A DNA stretch of 64,000 nt from the IMG/VR virus record IMGVR_UViG_3300017963_000192, positions 62,001 through 126,000 of that record; one strand, given 5' to 3'. The translations under genes and the position numbers were made by a program. Position 1 is the stretch's first letter; each line of letters begins with the position of its first letter. The notes under the pieces are model-generated. The model saw nothing but the letters and a program-made list of their open reading frames with translations. It was not told where the DNA came from and did not search any database. Origin of the DNA: a virus. Below are positions 9,454 to 19,809 of this stretch, one piece after another.

Positions 9454-10023
9454 TTATGCGATAGTCCCTACTCCAACACCAACCCAAGATACTGGTGGTA
9501 TAGAACCAGTATCTGTCGTATTGACCGTACATGTTTTTATAAAAGTATTTACAGCAGTAGCAATATTCATTGCTGTTTGTTCCCAAGCTTGACCAGATGA
9601 AAATGCGGTAGATAATTGTGTTGTTAATAACCCTAATCCAGTTGGTACAATAGTCCCTACCCCAATACCAGTTAAAGCACCAGCAACAGTAGTAGTTATT
9701 GTTGATGTTGAAACTAAAGTGTTAATACCATTTGCTATAATGTTTCCTGCTGTTGCCCATGATGGGCTTTTAAAAGCACTGACACAAGATGTAATTAGAG
9801 ATGGTAATCCAGTAGTTACTGGATTACCTGTTCCAGTACCTACAGCAACAAATGATGTACCTGGTGGTGGAGGTGTAACTGTGCCAGTAACAGTTGTAGT
9901 TACCATTCCAGTAATAAAAAATGTATTTATAGCTGTAGCGTATAGATTGGCCGCAACAGTCCATTCAGGGGTTTTAAATGCGCCAACTAAATCTGATGAT
10001 AATTTAGAGACTAATAAAGCCAT
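9454..10023 (-). CDS. Structural-like protein with three internal repeats
   Basis: This 189-residue protein is built of three degenerate repeats of ~60 residues. Each repeat has a helix of the type AFxxxxWxxxAxxIAxAINTF, a TTTVTG-like strand and then a glycine-rich GVGTG/GVGTI turn. Composition is rich in Thr, Val, Gly and Ala with no charged patches. I do not recognise the family. The repeat number suggests a threefold or pseudo-threefold assembly, attractive next to a trimeric spike, but that is inference. Confidence 0.6.
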   Translation of the reverse strand: MALLVSKLSSDLVGAFKTPEWTVAANLYATAINTFFITGMVTTTVTGTVTPPPPGTSFVAVGTGTGNPVTTGLPSLITSCVSAFKSPSWATAGNIIANGINTLVSTSTITTTVAGALTGIGVGTIVPTGLGLLTTQLSTAFSSGQAWEQTAMNIATAVNTFIKTCTVNTTDTGSIPPVSWVGVGVGTIA

Positions 10024-10024
10024 A

Positions 10025-10474
10025 TTATATATATATTATCCCTTTAACCCATTTTTTATTTTCATACAGACTAGTAGATTCTCCTTTATCATTTGCTGTA
10101 GGAGTGGTAGGTGTCTCTTTTTTCGTATCTTGTCCTATTGCGTCTTGATTAGCTTGGTATTCTTCTTTAGGCAACGCTGGACAATTAACGAAAAGAGGTG
10201 GAGGAACTTCTATTCTAAAACCAAACACAGGAAAATTAAATAGAGGTGGAAAAGAAAAAGAAGGTATTCCTGGAATAGATAATGTTGGTGTAGTTTTAGT
10301 ATAATCACACGGATCATCAGTTCCGCAATATGTAGAGAAAGGACAAGTGTATGATATGGTAATTGGCGGAGGTAATCCTATTCCTAAAGGAGGAGTTGTT
10401 ATTGTTGGTAATATTGGTATAGCTGGTGCTTCTACTTCTATTACAACAGGCTCGAATATTTGCATTTCAGGCAT
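10025..10474 (-). CDS. Proline-rich hypothetical baseplate protein
   Basis: The 149-residue product is dominated by Pro, Ile, Thr and Phe (PAIPILPTITTPPLG, PGIPSFSFPPLFNFPVFGF), with three Cys near residues 44-56 and one near 119. It has no signal peptide or membrane segment. The hydrophobic proline-rich part suggests an extended or beta-helical tip piece. Its position between the repeat protein and the gpV-like spike operon is compatible with a spike-tip accessory, but no family can be named. Confidence 0.5.
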   Translation of the reverse strand: MPEMQIFEPVVIEVEAPAIPILPTITTPPLGIGLPPPITISYTCPFSTYCGTDDPCDYTKTTPTLSIPGIPSFSFPPLFNFPVFGFRIEVPPPLFVNCPALPKEEYQANQDAIGQDTKKETPTTPTANDKGESTSLYENKKWVKGIIYI

Positions 10475-10476
10475 AA

Positions 10477-10929
10477 CTAACTCCTTTTATTAATTTGTTG
10501 ATTTATAATCTTTCCAGATGCAAAAAGATTATAAATAGAATCCACAAATTCATCTACAATATCATCCCATTCTAATCCTTTAAATTTATTACATATTTTA
10601 ATGAATTTATCTATTTCTTTTTGAGGATATTTTACAAAAACTCTATGAGGATATTCCAACGTACTAAAACCATTCAGGAATTGAAGTGTAACATTATCTA
10701 AATAATCAAATTTCTTTGATATAATCATAGAACCAAGATTTATTTGAAACTCCATTAGTCTTCCCCAATCATATCCTATATGACTAGGACTACCTTTCTT
10801 ATTAGTTATATGAAAAGTTCTAAATAAATCACCAATTAAATGAGGCACTACTTGAGATATTACCTCAAGAGAATAACCCGATGTTCTATATCCTTTAATT
10901 CCTTTTAATAAGAAATCTTTGTCTGTCAT
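10477..10929 (-). CDS. Hypothetical baseplate-block protein
   Basis: A 150-residue protein with mixed helix/sheet character (YSLEVISQVVPHLIGDLFRTF). No recognised motif was found. It overlaps the spike gene by four bases, ends in TAG three bases before the next ATG, and so is embedded in the tail operon. A tail assembly role is inferred from position only. Confidence 0.55.
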   Translation of the reverse strand: MTDKDFLLKGIKGYRTSGYSLEVISQVVPHLIGDLFRTFHITNKKGSPSHIGYDWGRLMEFQINLGSMIISKKFDYLDNVTLQFLNGFSTLEYPHRVFVKYPQKEIDKFIKICNKFKGLEWDDIVDEFVDSIYNLFASGKIINQQINKRS

Positions 10930-12308
10930 CCTACGTTAACTCCAGTACTTGCTATCTGTCCAGACATAACCATTGTCATCAAAGGTACTGCCGGAGGACC
11001 AGATGGACCTAAATGTATATGTGCATCTAGCATTGCGGCAGTCATCTTTGCTTTAAAAACTGTATCCCCATTAACAGCAGCCAACATTCCACCAAAGGTA
11101 AATTTTTCTGCGTCAAAATTTATTTCTTTAGCATTTAAACTTATATAAGCCTCTGCCATATTCAATGTTAATCCCATACTATTTAACTTGACGTTTCTAC
11201 CACTACCATCACTGAGATTTATTTCTGGAGCACCATCTTTGTCAGTTTTTAAATCCACAAATCCACCTTTATGTGTTAAGCTTATACCAGAATCGGAAAC
11301 ATCTATATAATTTTCTGGAGTAACTCGCAATCCCTTGCTTGAATTTGTTGTATCAGATGTTGACTTTGGAGCGGTAAATTTAGTATGACTCCTACCTAGA
11401 TTATCTAATATATAGAAAGAACTGTTTTCTGTTATAGCCATTCCACCACCATTTGTCATTCTAACAAAAAATTGAACACGCTCACCACCTATTTCCATAG
11501 GTCGTCCTTTCTCATCTATTACTTGAGATGCTAATGACATCCAACCAGTTTGTGGACTTGAATTTGCTATATCTCCTTGTTTAAAATCTAAATCTTCCCC
11601 ATCCTCATCTTGTAAAGTTCCTACTTGGACAGTAAATTCTTTATGATGTTCATAAGGTTCTATAGTCCCGTCTTCTTGTTCTATTAATTCAGATAAAGGT
11701 TTGAAAGGTTCCTCTTCATCTTCGGTTTCTACAAAATAATCTTCTTTTCTTAATGTTCCAGATAAAGATCGTCTTACATTTCCCGCTCTAATACGAACCC
11801 CATCCATTTCATATTTCATATTAGCGAAATAACCTTCGAGAGTACTAGAAAAACTATCAAGTTTAACATAAGAATTATTTGAAGATTTCATAAGAACATT
11901 ACCATCATTTGTTAAAAGAACCTCATTTCCAGAAAGTCCTAATAATTGAACCTCACCTTCTTCTAAATATCTTTGTAAGAGTATTGGTGTTGTTTTCTTT
12001 CCTAATAAATCTGACGTAAGTGAACTCAAACCATCTAATGCGTACCCTATATGAAAATAATTTTCACCGCTTTTTAATAAAAGTACAATAGAATCACGAG
12101 CTACTGGCATAATTCTTACTCCTATACCATGATATGAAATCATATTATTAATAGGTATATCTGGAATCATTTGTTCTATATCTCTTACATATACAGTCAT
12201 CGTTTGCGACTCACTATCTACACCATAAACATTAGCCCAAACTACTGTTTGGACATCTGATTCGTTTTCTATTTTTAATGAAGGAAAATTATAAATGTCT
12301 TCAGCCAT
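10926..12308 (-). CDS. Central spike protein (gpV / gp5-like)
   Basis: A 460-residue protein. The N-terminal ~100 residues (WANVYGVDSESQTMTVYVRD...GIGVRIMPVARDSIVLLLKSG) look like the OB-fold of phage baseplate assembly protein V. The middle is a run of short beta strands (GNEVLLTNDGNVLMKSSNNSYVKLD), as in the beta-helical shaft. The C-terminus has DAHIHLGPSGPP, similar to the His-containing tips of puncturing spikes. It follows the large hub gene and should form the trimeric membrane-piercing needle. Confidence 0.75.
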   Translation of the reverse strand: MAEDIYNFPSLKIENESDVQTVVWANVYGVDSESQTMTVYVRDIEQMIPDIPINNMISYHGIGVRIMPVARDSIVLLLKSGENYFHIGYALDGLSSLTSDLLGKKTTPILLQRYLEEGEVQLLGLSGNEVLLTNDGNVLMKSSNNSYVKLDSFSSTLEGYFANMKYEMDGVRIRAGNVRRSLSGTLRKEDYFVETEDEEEPFKPLSELIEQEDGTIEPYEHHKEFTVQVGTLQDEDGEDLDFKQGDIANSSPQTGWMSLASQVIDEKGRPMEIGGERVQFFVRMTNGGGMAITENSSFYILDNLGRSHTKFTAPKSTSDTTNSSKGLRVTPENYIDVSDSGISLTHKGGFVDLKTDKDGAPEINLSDGSGRNVKLNSMGLTLNMAEAYISLNAKEINFDAEKFTFGGMLAAVNGDTVFKAKMTAAMLDAHIHLGPSGPPAVPLMTMVMSGQIASTGVNVG

Positions 12309-12326
12309 TTTTACCTCTTTTCTATT

Positions 12327-15300
12327 TTATTTTTCTTCCTCACCTTGTTGTACAAAATCTTTAATATAGGCATAGAGTGGTAATTCTAATTCCCAACCAA
12401 TATCTATACTAAATTTATCAACATTTCTATCATCTAATGGTGTTATTCTATCAATAGTAATACCACTAGATACAACAATATCTATTAATTGAACATAAAG
12501 AGATTTATCTCTTCCTATAAGTTTATTTCTTTCGTACAATGAAGCAGCATCTCCAATTTCTGTTTCAGAAGGTGTCCTTTTTCCTAACGGTTTATCTGTT
12601 TTTTTGCCTTCCGTTGCTTTAGGTGCATAAACACCTTGTATTCCATAAACTTTCCAACATGCTAAACGATGTTCTTCTTTTTTCTTTTTAATATCATTAT
12701 CTATATTTTTTAAAGCTATTTTATCTTGTTTTAAATACCTACTGGTTTGTTTTACATGTCTTAATATTTCAGCAGAGTTATATTCTTCCAATAATTTTAA
12801 TGCATCTTCAGAATTTGTAATGTCAATTTGTTTCATCTCTTTTTTCTCTAATAAATCATCTAAACTTATCTCTAATTTTATTATATTATCTAGAGCTATT
12901 TGAATTGTTCTACAAATTGCTATTAAATCAACACCGACACTTGAAACCTGTTGAAGAGTATCTGGATAATCTTTAGCTATAGGATCAGTTGTAGAAGACC
13001 CTTTACTCCTAACAACATTATCTGACACTCCTTTTTTATCATATTCCATATGTCCTATCCAATCGTGAGCACAGTAAAGTCCTCCAGCAAATCCTGCACC
13101 ACTTAATTGAAAAACAGAACTTCCAATTTCTCCGCCAACTCTACCACCTATAGCATTACCTACTGCACCCCCCATAGCACCAAATCCACCACTTACAATT
13201 CCTTTTGAGAATTGATTCATTTCAGATATGGATTTGTAATAACTAATAGCAGCTTTTCCAAAATAACTATTTTTAATATTACCAGAAAGTGTATCTAATT
13301 CGCCTAAAGAATAGTTATATGTCAATGAATTTTTTCTAATATATGTTAAATCTAAAGATGTCTGAAAATCAGAACCGATACTATAACTCAAACTAAATTT
13401 TTCTAACAATCCTATTGAATCTTTTCTTTCACAGTAATAAGGTCTATTTAACATTAATTCTGGTCTTCCTATTATATCCATATGAATAACATGAGACCTC
13501 CCAAATAATCTATTAAAACTTGTTACTGCATACCTCTGTGCTTCAGCACCATTATCTATCATATTATTTCTTATTACTGGACCAGCATTATAACCATATC
13601 TTCTAACCATATCGGTTCTTGGATTATAATAACCAGATTTTTCTAAATCTCTTAATCTACCCAATGTTAACATAGTACCTGTTTTAAATAGTTTTGTATT
13701 GGCTTTTTGTATTCCAAGAGTTGTAAATTCTTCAAATTTTTCTTTTAGTGTTGTTCCTACTGCTAATATATGAACTTCATACATATCTAATAATTCAGTT
13801 GCAACTTTTTGTTTTGTTCCAGCATCTACAAAACTATTTGTTATATTTGTAGAATTAGCTTTTTGATTGCTTGTGGATATAGAAGAATCAGAATTGGCCA
13901 CAAACCAACTTTTTAATTGATCTGTTTTTTTTAATTCGACAGTTTTACTTGCTGTTGTTAGAGTTCCTTTTTTTTGAGACTGTGTTCTTTCTAAAAGATT
14001 TAATGTTTCTGGACATAATCCATTTAATATTCTATATTGTCCTCTAGTAAACCCTTCTAAACCATATCTGTTATTTCTATCTTCTGCTATTTGACCATAA
14101 ATCGTCCCATTTGTATCAGACCTAACATCAGAACATAAAAGAGTTCTCCATAAAAATCGTTCATCATATTTATCAATAGCCAAATCATAAAAATAATTAA
14201 CGGTATCTTGAAAAAAAACTTGAATAGTTGTATTCATTTGATTTTTGAAAAAATCACTTTTTAAAAGCTTAAAATAATCTTCTTTTAATTGTTGTACTCT
14301 TTCTGTAATCCATACAGGAGAGACATTAAAATCGCTTCTTCTTATTTTATACCCAAAACCATCTGCTAAATATACTCCTGGTGTAAAACCTCTTTTCTTT
14401 TTAGGATCATATATTGATTGACCAGAAAGTAATGCTATATTTTGTTCTGAAAAAGGTTTTAATGCACTTTCTTCTATACCCCCTCTTCCACTAACAGAAC
14501 CTATAACAGTTATATGGGTTTTTATATTTTCGGGTTTAAAAGTAAAGGTACATCTTATTCTATCTTTTTCCATAATGAAAAATGGATGATTAGCTTTTGG
14601 ATTAAACATATAAGCTCTGTCTTTTCTTTCTCTTTTAAGTCCAGAATATTCACTAGCATCTATTGATCTAAATCTTATTTCTTTTTCTTTTATGATAATT
14701 GACCTGCTCTCTACTTTACCTATTTTAGTAATATCTTTTGCTAAAACATAGTCGGTAGGATGAGAGTCATACATTTCTGGTTCTATAAAAATGTCCCCCA
14801 TAGGAGATGTGTAAAATTTGAATTCTATAGCAGAACATATTTCTTTTAAAGCTTCATAGCTTGTTGTTGTTGCTTCTTTTTGTAATTGAAGTTGTCCTAT
14901 TGCTGTTGCAATTAATCCTTTATTCTTATCCATAAATTTAGTAGGCATTACAACAAAAGTTCTTGGTCTAAATAAGTTTATGTTGCTACCTTTAGTTTCC
15001 TCGTTTCCTCCTGGTCTATATTCTGTAGGACTTCCAGCTACAAGTTCTCTTATTTTTTCATTAGGGGAAACGTTCAAATTGTCTAGTTTACTGCTTTGTT
15101 CAGGTGTTTCTCTCCAAATAGAGTCTCCTGCAACAGTAAAACACTCTGACCAAACATGCCCTAATACATTGAAATAATTCATAAAGTCATAAGTCAAGGC
15201 TGGATGTATTCCAGCAATACCTATTGAATTTGTACTTTTACCATCAGCCCAACCAGTAAGCTTACTTTCTTTTGCTGGTTTTCCTATTGTGGGTCTTACT

Positions 15301-16589
15301 TCCCAAAATCTAACAGATGCATTATATCTCAATGCTAACTCTTTTCCATCAAATATTGGTAAATCTATTCTATTAAGTTGTGTATATAAAGATAACCATT
15401 CTCCAAAAGGATTGGTATTTAATTTACCTCCTTGTGGACTTATTGTGCCAGAGCTTATAAGATGACCAGCATTTGAAAATGTTGTACCATCGTTTACAAA
15501 AACATTTGTATCTTTTTTACCCCATGTTAACATAAAATCATTTTCAGCACTTGTAAAACTCCAATCTTTTTTACCTATACTAAAGTTTTGTTCTAACATA
15601 TCTCTAACTTTGGCAATATCTTTTAAAGAAGCTTCTGATATTTTTGATTTTAAATTACCTAAATCTCCATAAAGAGGATTGCAGTTTTTAACTTGCATTT
15701 TTCTATATGTACTATTAGTACCAAACAATACCATACTAACCGCTCGATCTAATGTAATTCCTTTTTTACCCCAAGCTTTATCACGAATATTAAATTTCAT
15801 TTTTTGATGTATATTTCTAGTAGCAGTTTCATAATTTCCAGCATTTATTAAAGAACCTTGTTTAACATACTTATCTCTTTTAAGAAAATAAAGAATATCT
15901 TCACAATGAAGATCTAATGTCATATCTTGTCCAAACGTATCAGCATCATCCCAACTAACAAGCACGCCAGTAAAAGCAAAATACCAATAAGGACTAAACC
16001 GTCCTTTCATAAAAACCATAACAGGATCTCTATAATCAAATACTAAATCACCTACTCTTTTATCAATACCACTAAAATATTTAGTTTCAAACGCCATTCG
16101 TGTAACATTAAAAGGATACGGAACATTAGGATTCCCTGCTGAAAACCAACCAGCTACTTGATTATATTGATTTAGATAATCTTTTTTTAGAAACATCTTC
16201 ATCATATCTGGTCTGATTGGTTTAATTCTTTTAAATTGATCATATTCGTAAGTTGCTAAAATATCTTTATCTTCTCTCCAATTTTTAGACAAATCAGCTT
16301 TGCTTATTTCGTATTTTCCTCTTGGGTTGGATAATCTTATTCGGCAAGTATTACCGCTTAAACTATTATCAACAGTAACAGATTCAATATCTTTTGAAAC
16401 ATCAGCACCAAAAATAAAAACTCTACATTCTGGTACTAAATCTATAATAGAAACCCCATCATCACGAACTCTTTCAAATTCTGACGCATCATAAGAAACT
16501 CCGCCACCAGGAAATGTTCCAAAGACACTCCCCCTATCTACATCTCCCTTTGTTTGAAAAATTCTCTCTGTTCCAACTCTAACACCCAT
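12327..16589 (-). CDS. Large baseplate hub / tail protein
   Basis: At 1420 residues this is the largest gene in the window. The N-terminus (ECRVFIFGADVSKDIESVTVDNSLSGNTCRIRLSNPRGKYEIS) resembles the first domain of gp27/gpD-type hub proteins, in which a tube-like beta barrel docks on the last tube ring. A Gly/Ala-rich hydrophobic stretch (GGFGAMGGAVGNAIGGRVGGEIG) around residues 1125-1150 and a C-terminal coiled coil follow. Position between the 250-residue tail protein and the spike supports a hub role. No lysozyme or peptidase active site was recognised. It is much longer than classical hubs and may be a fusion. Confidence 0.65.
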   Translation of the reverse strand: MGVRVGTERIFQTKGDVDRGSVFGTFPGGGVSYDASEFERVRDDGVSIIDLVPECRVFIFGADVSKDIESVTVDNSLSGNTCRIRLSNPRGKYEISKADLSKNWREDKDILATYEYDQFKRIKPIRPDMMKMFLKKDYLNQYNQVAGWFSAGNPNVPYPFNVTRMAFETKYFSGIDKRVGDLVFDYRDPVMVFMKGRFSPYWYFAFTGVLVSWDDADTFGQDMTLDLHCEDILYFLKRDKYVKQGSLINAGNYETATRNIHQKMKFNIRDKAWGKKGITLDRAVSMVLFGTNSTYRKMQVKNCNPLYGDLGNLKSKISEASLKDIAKVRDMLEQNFSIGKKDWSFTSAENDFMLTWGKKDTNVFVNDGTTFSNAGHLISSGTISPQGGKLNTNPFGEWLSLYTQLNRIDLPIFDGKELALRYNASVRFWEVRPTIGKPAKESKLTGWADGKSTNSIGIAGIHPALTYDFMNYFNVLGHVWSECFTVAGDSIWRETPEQSSKLDNLNVSPNEKIRELVAGSPTEYRPGGNEETKGSNINLFRPRTFVVMPTKFMDKNKGLIATAIGQLQLQKEATTTSYEALKEICSAIEFKFYTSPMGDIFIEPEMYDSHPTDYVLAKDITKIGKVESRSIIIKEKEIRFRSIDASEYSGLKRERKDRAYMFNPKANHPFFIMEKDRIRCTFTFKPENIKTHITVIGSVSGRGGIEESALKPFSEQNIALLSGQSIYDPKKKRGFTPGVYLADGFGYKIRRSDFNVSPVWITERVQQLKEDYFKLLKSDFFKNQMNTTIQVFFQDTVNYFYDLAIDKYDERFLWRTLLCSDVRSDTNGTIYGQIAEDRNNRYGLEGFTRGQYRILNGLCPETLNLLERTQSQKKGTLTTASKTVELKKTDQLKSWFVANSDSSISTSNQKANSTNITNSFVDAGTKQKVATELLDMYEVHILAVGTTLKEKFEEFTTLGIQKANTKLFKTGTMLTLGRLRDLEKSGYYNPRTDMVRRYGYNAGPVIRNNMIDNGAEAQRYAVTSFNRLFGRSHVIHMDIIGRPELMLNRPYYCERKDSIGLLEKFSLSYSIGSDFQTSLDLTYIRKNSLTYNYSLGELDTLSGNIKNSYFGKAAISYYKSISEMNQFSKGIVSGGFGAMGGAVGNAIGGRVGGEIGSSVFQLSGAGFAGGLYCAHDWIGHMEYDKKGVSDNVVRSKGSSTTDPIAKDYPDTLQQVSSVGVDLIAICRTIQIALDNIIKLEISLDDLLEKKEMKQIDITNSEDALKLLEEYNSAEILRHVKQTSRYLKQDKIALKNIDNDIKKKKEEHRLACWKVYGIQGVYAPKATEGKKTDKPLGKRTPSETEIGDAASLYERNKLIGRDKSLYVQLIDIVVSSGITIDRITPLDDRNVDKFSIDIGWELELPLYAYIKDFVQQGEEEK

Positions 16590-17341
16590 TAAGAACCGCC
16601 CCTTAAAACACTTCCTACAACAGAACCTTTACCACTACTTCCAAACATACTTAATTTTCTATCAAGTAATGTTACTGGAACTATATTTTCTATGGTGAAT
16701 TCAAAATCATAAGAGATTGTTTGAACATCATCTGAAGTTTCTGGAACATCAAATTTTGTATAATATCCTTCACAAATAACTCCATCTGGATATTGTTTTG
16801 TATATATTTTAATCATTTTCATATTATAATGCTCAACTCCTTGACTATCTATGAAATACATTGGTTCTTCAGCAATATCCCTTAACCTATTTAAGAATAC
16901 TCTTGGGGAATTGTTAGTATTATCACTTTGTAATCCACCTCTGCTTTTAGGACTCCATCTTTCAAAATTTGTTTTACCTCCAACCTCTGTATCATTTGGG
17001 TTATATTTATATCCTGTTAATGCTAAAAATGAATGACCAAAACTATCTCCATCAACTTGAGAAGGTATTCCTACCCAACCACATTGACCAGATACTGACA
17101 TTTTTGGGGTATCTTTTCTATAATGATAAGTAACAATTGAACCTGCGGTGTGTTGAGGCTTTTGTATAAAGTTAGTACTTATAGTAACTTTTTCTGGATT
17201 AATCCACATCTCATACCAACTAAAAGCGGATTGCAAAATATTTCCTGCAATCCCTCCTAGTTTAACACCTCCAAGTATTCCACTTGTTGTTTTTTCTTGT
17301 GTCATTTTTGATGAAAATTGAAACGGTGTTAGTCCTGCCAT
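16589..17341 (-). CDS. Putative tail tip/baseplate protein
   Basis: The 250-residue product contains WINPEKVTISTNFIQKPQHTAGSIVTYHYRKDTPKMSVSGQ, a beta-rich segment like those of LysM-associated or tail-connector baseplate proteins placed between tape measure and hub. Its TAA overlaps the hub start by one base. Order and overlap strongly suggest a structural link between tube and hub, but I cannot name the family. Confidence 0.55.
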   Translation of the reverse strand: MAGLTPFQFSSKMTQEKTTSGILGGVKLGGIAGNILQSAFSWYEMWINPEKVTISTNFIQKPQHTAGSIVTYHYRKDTPKMSVSGQCGWVGIPSQVDGDSFGHSFLALTGYKYNPNDTEVGGKTNFERWSPKSRGGLQSDNTNNSPRVFLNRLRDIAEEPMYFIDSQGVEHYNMKMIKIYTKQYPDGVICEGYYTKFDVPETSDDVQTISYDFEFTIENIVPVTLLDRKLSMFGSSGKGSVVGSVLRGGS

Positions 17342-17352
17342 ATATTAATCTC

Positions 17353-19800
17353 CTATGCGTGTTGACGAACAAGATGTGTTCTTAATTTATTTGCTATTGT
17401 ATCTGGATCTGAATCTGGTATTTGTAAGTAAATATTTGTAATGTTTCCTGCTTTTGTAACTTCTGTTTTTTCTCCTAATCCCCCTCTAGCACCTTCTTTT
17501 GATGTTACATCAACATTTCTTTTACTGTATACATACATTTCATTGTTTAATAGCTCACCGTCTTCTATTATTGCTGGAACACCACCTTTTATTGTACCAC
17601 CTCCGTGTTTTGTATCCACCCCCCACCCAGTTCTTGTCTTGAAACCTTTTTTACCTTGTTTTAATATATAATCACCAACACCAACCTTTTTAGTGAGGTC
17701 TTCCATGCCTTTTTTTATACTTAATGCACTTTGTTTGAGAGTATTTCCAACATCTATATTTTGTTTAAAACTCTTTAAATCCATATCGGCACCTTTTTTT
17801 GCTTTGTCTATGTAATCAGACCATTTTTCCATAACATTCTTTTCGCTAGAGAACCATTTTGATGGGCTAAATACTCTCATCATTGTTCCAGCCAATTTAA
17901 CAATACCTCCCGCAACCCATAATAGAGTAGGTTTTATAAATTTCCATATAACACCTATAATTGTAAAAACACTCATCATTATTCTCATTATAAGTCTTTG
18001 GATTTGCTCACCCCTTTCTTGAATAGATAGAGTTCTTTCCTGAATTTGTTTCGTTGTCATTAATTTTTTTTGAACTCTTGAGTCTTTTGCTAAAGATTTA
18101 AAATTATCTGTTTGCATCATTGTTATTCTTAATTGTTCGTCATCTACTCCAAACAATTCTTTTAACATTTTATTTTGAGTTATGAAAGCCTCTCCTTCAC
18201 TCATACCTTTAGTAGCATCTCTAACATAGCTCATCATAGATTCCATTTTAGTTGCATATACATCTGTTGTTTTTGTTCCTTCAAGTCCTTTTAAAACACC
18301 TTCTTTTGTAAAACCCATTCCCGTTGCTGTTTTATATCCAAATCGTGATGCAACAATTCCTCTACCAACACTCATTTCCTTTCCTGTTTCTTTTCTATAT
18401 TTCTCTCCATACATTCTTATTCCCATAAAGGCGTGCATACTATAATCCCATTTCTTTCCAAGAGTAGACATACCAGTAACTAATTTAGATAAACTGTCCC
18501 TTAAACTGATGCCCCAACCAGCTAAGTCTTTTTGTTTTTTAGCTAACATGTTTGTTACATTAGCAACTGAACGCATATCAACATTCATCATCCTAGCCTG
18601 TACTGATGCATCTGCAATTGCTTTTGAAAATTGTGTGGTTGATATTCCGGTAATCTTAGCCATTTTATCAGCCATTCCAAACATTGTTGACATATTTCTC
18701 ATTGCTTTTGAAGCATCTCCTGCGGATATCAGCATTTGCTCAAAATATTGTCGTGTTTGTGATGATGATAACTGCATTGTTTGACCTATTCTATACATTT
18801 GTGTTGCCATTGCAGTATTAGCTCTAGTACCTGTTTCTATAAATGCTGATGACCATTCTTCAGCTCTTTTTCTAATTCCCCCAGTAGCTTTCATCATACC
18901 ACTAAATAAATCTGCTCCACCACCTGCTCCAGTTCGTGCTTTAGCAAGAATATCAACTTTTTGTTTAGCAATCCAGTCTCCCAATGACATCATATACATC
19001 TTTACTGCCATTGTACCAAATGTTCCTATAAGATCTCCTAACATACCACCAAAAAGTGGTATTTTTTTTGCTAATCCAGAAAAGAAATCTATTGTTCCTT
19101 GATTAAGTCCTTGCAATCCGCCATCCCAAGCTTTGTGCATTAAATCCATAAATGTTGTAATTACTTTTGTTACCATTTTTGGTAAGAAAGTAATTGTACG
19201 AATAATTGCATCAATTACTAATTTCATTACATTTGCTACTGTGGATACTATTCCACCAACTCCTGGAATATTTTCTCCTAATTTTCCTATAACACTAAGA
19301 GGCCCCTTTCCAGGTGGTCCCCCTGGACCACCTGGACCACCTCCTACAAATTTAGAAATCCTTTCGAGTCTTGCTTTTTTCTTTTCTATTTCGTAAGTCT
19401 TTTCCATAATTCTTAATCTATCTTCTTCTTTTTGTAACTGTTCTTTATTTATTCCATCTATAGTTTTTAATTCTGCTTTTTGCTTTTTTAATTTTGCTAT
19501 GGCTTTGTCCATAGTTATGCCTTCTTCTTTCATTATTCTAGAAATTTGAGATTCAACTTTTAACTGTGCTAGATAAAAGCTTTTAGCCTCACGAGCCATA
19601 TCTTTATCATAGCCCATAATTTTGGCAGCTTTTTCTTTATCCGCTCCAGAAATATCTCCTAAATCTGCCATGTCTCTATGAAGACCATACGTCTCTGCTC
19701 TAGTACCTCTTGCAGTTTCAGAGGCGGCCTCCTTTCGAGATTCCTTTATACCTTCTAAATATTTCAATATGGAATCGGTTAATTTATCTAAATCTGCCAT
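17353..19800 (-). CDS. Tail tape measure protein
   Basis: An 815-residue protein starting with a long charged coiled coil (residues ~1-150), then a Gly/Pro hinge (GGGPGGPGGPPGKG near 152-165), hydrophobic helical segments (~180-270, and ~600-640 IMRIMMSVFTIIGVIWKFIKPTLLWV) and a long helical middle rich in Met and Ala. This is the classic composition and position of a tape measure, immediately downstream of the frameshifted chaperone gene. It sets tail length and may help membrane passage during DNA entry. It ends in TAG. Confidence 0.85.
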   Translation of the reverse strand: MADLDKLTDSILKYLEGIKESRKEAASETARGTRAETYGLHRDMADLGDISGADKEKAAKIMGYDKDMAREAKSFYLAQLKVESQISRIMKEEGITMDKAIAKLKKQKAELKTIDGINKEQLQKEEDRLRIMEKTYEIEKKKARLERISKFVGGGPGGPGGPPGKGPLSVIGKLGENIPGVGGIVSTVANVMKLVIDAIIRTITFLPKMVTKVITTFMDLMHKAWDGGLQGLNQGTIDFFSGLAKKIPLFGGMLGDLIGTFGTMAVKMYMMSLGDWIAKQKVDILAKARTGAGGGADLFSGMMKATGGIRKRAEEWSSAFIETGTRANTAMATQMYRIGQTMQLSSSQTRQYFEQMLISAGDASKAMRNMSTMFGMADKMAKITGISTTQFSKAIADASVQARMMNVDMRSVANVTNMLAKKQKDLAGWGISLRDSLSKLVTGMSTLGKKWDYSMHAFMGIRMYGEKYRKETGKEMSVGRGIVASRFGYKTATGMGFTKEGVLKGLEGTKTTDVYATKMESMMSYVRDATKGMSEGEAFITQNKMLKELFGVDDEQLRITMMQTDNFKSLAKDSRVQKKLMTTKQIQERTLSIQERGEQIQRLIMRIMMSVFTIIGVIWKFIKPTLLWVAGGIVKLAGTMMRVFSPSKWFSSEKNVMEKWSDYIDKAKKGADMDLKSFKQNIDVGNTLKQSALSIKKGMEDLTKKVGVGDYILKQGKKGFKTRTGWGVDTKHGGGTIKGGVPAIIEDGELLNNEMYVYSKRNVDVTSKEGARGGLGEKTEVTKAGNITNIYLQIPDSDPDTIANKLRTHLVRQHA

Positions 19801-19809
19801 ATAAATCTC

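Noticed and set aside
9719-10243. Plus-strand 174-codon ORF
   Set aside because: It runs antisense to two well-packed tail genes, has no ribosome site and looks like a composition shadow.
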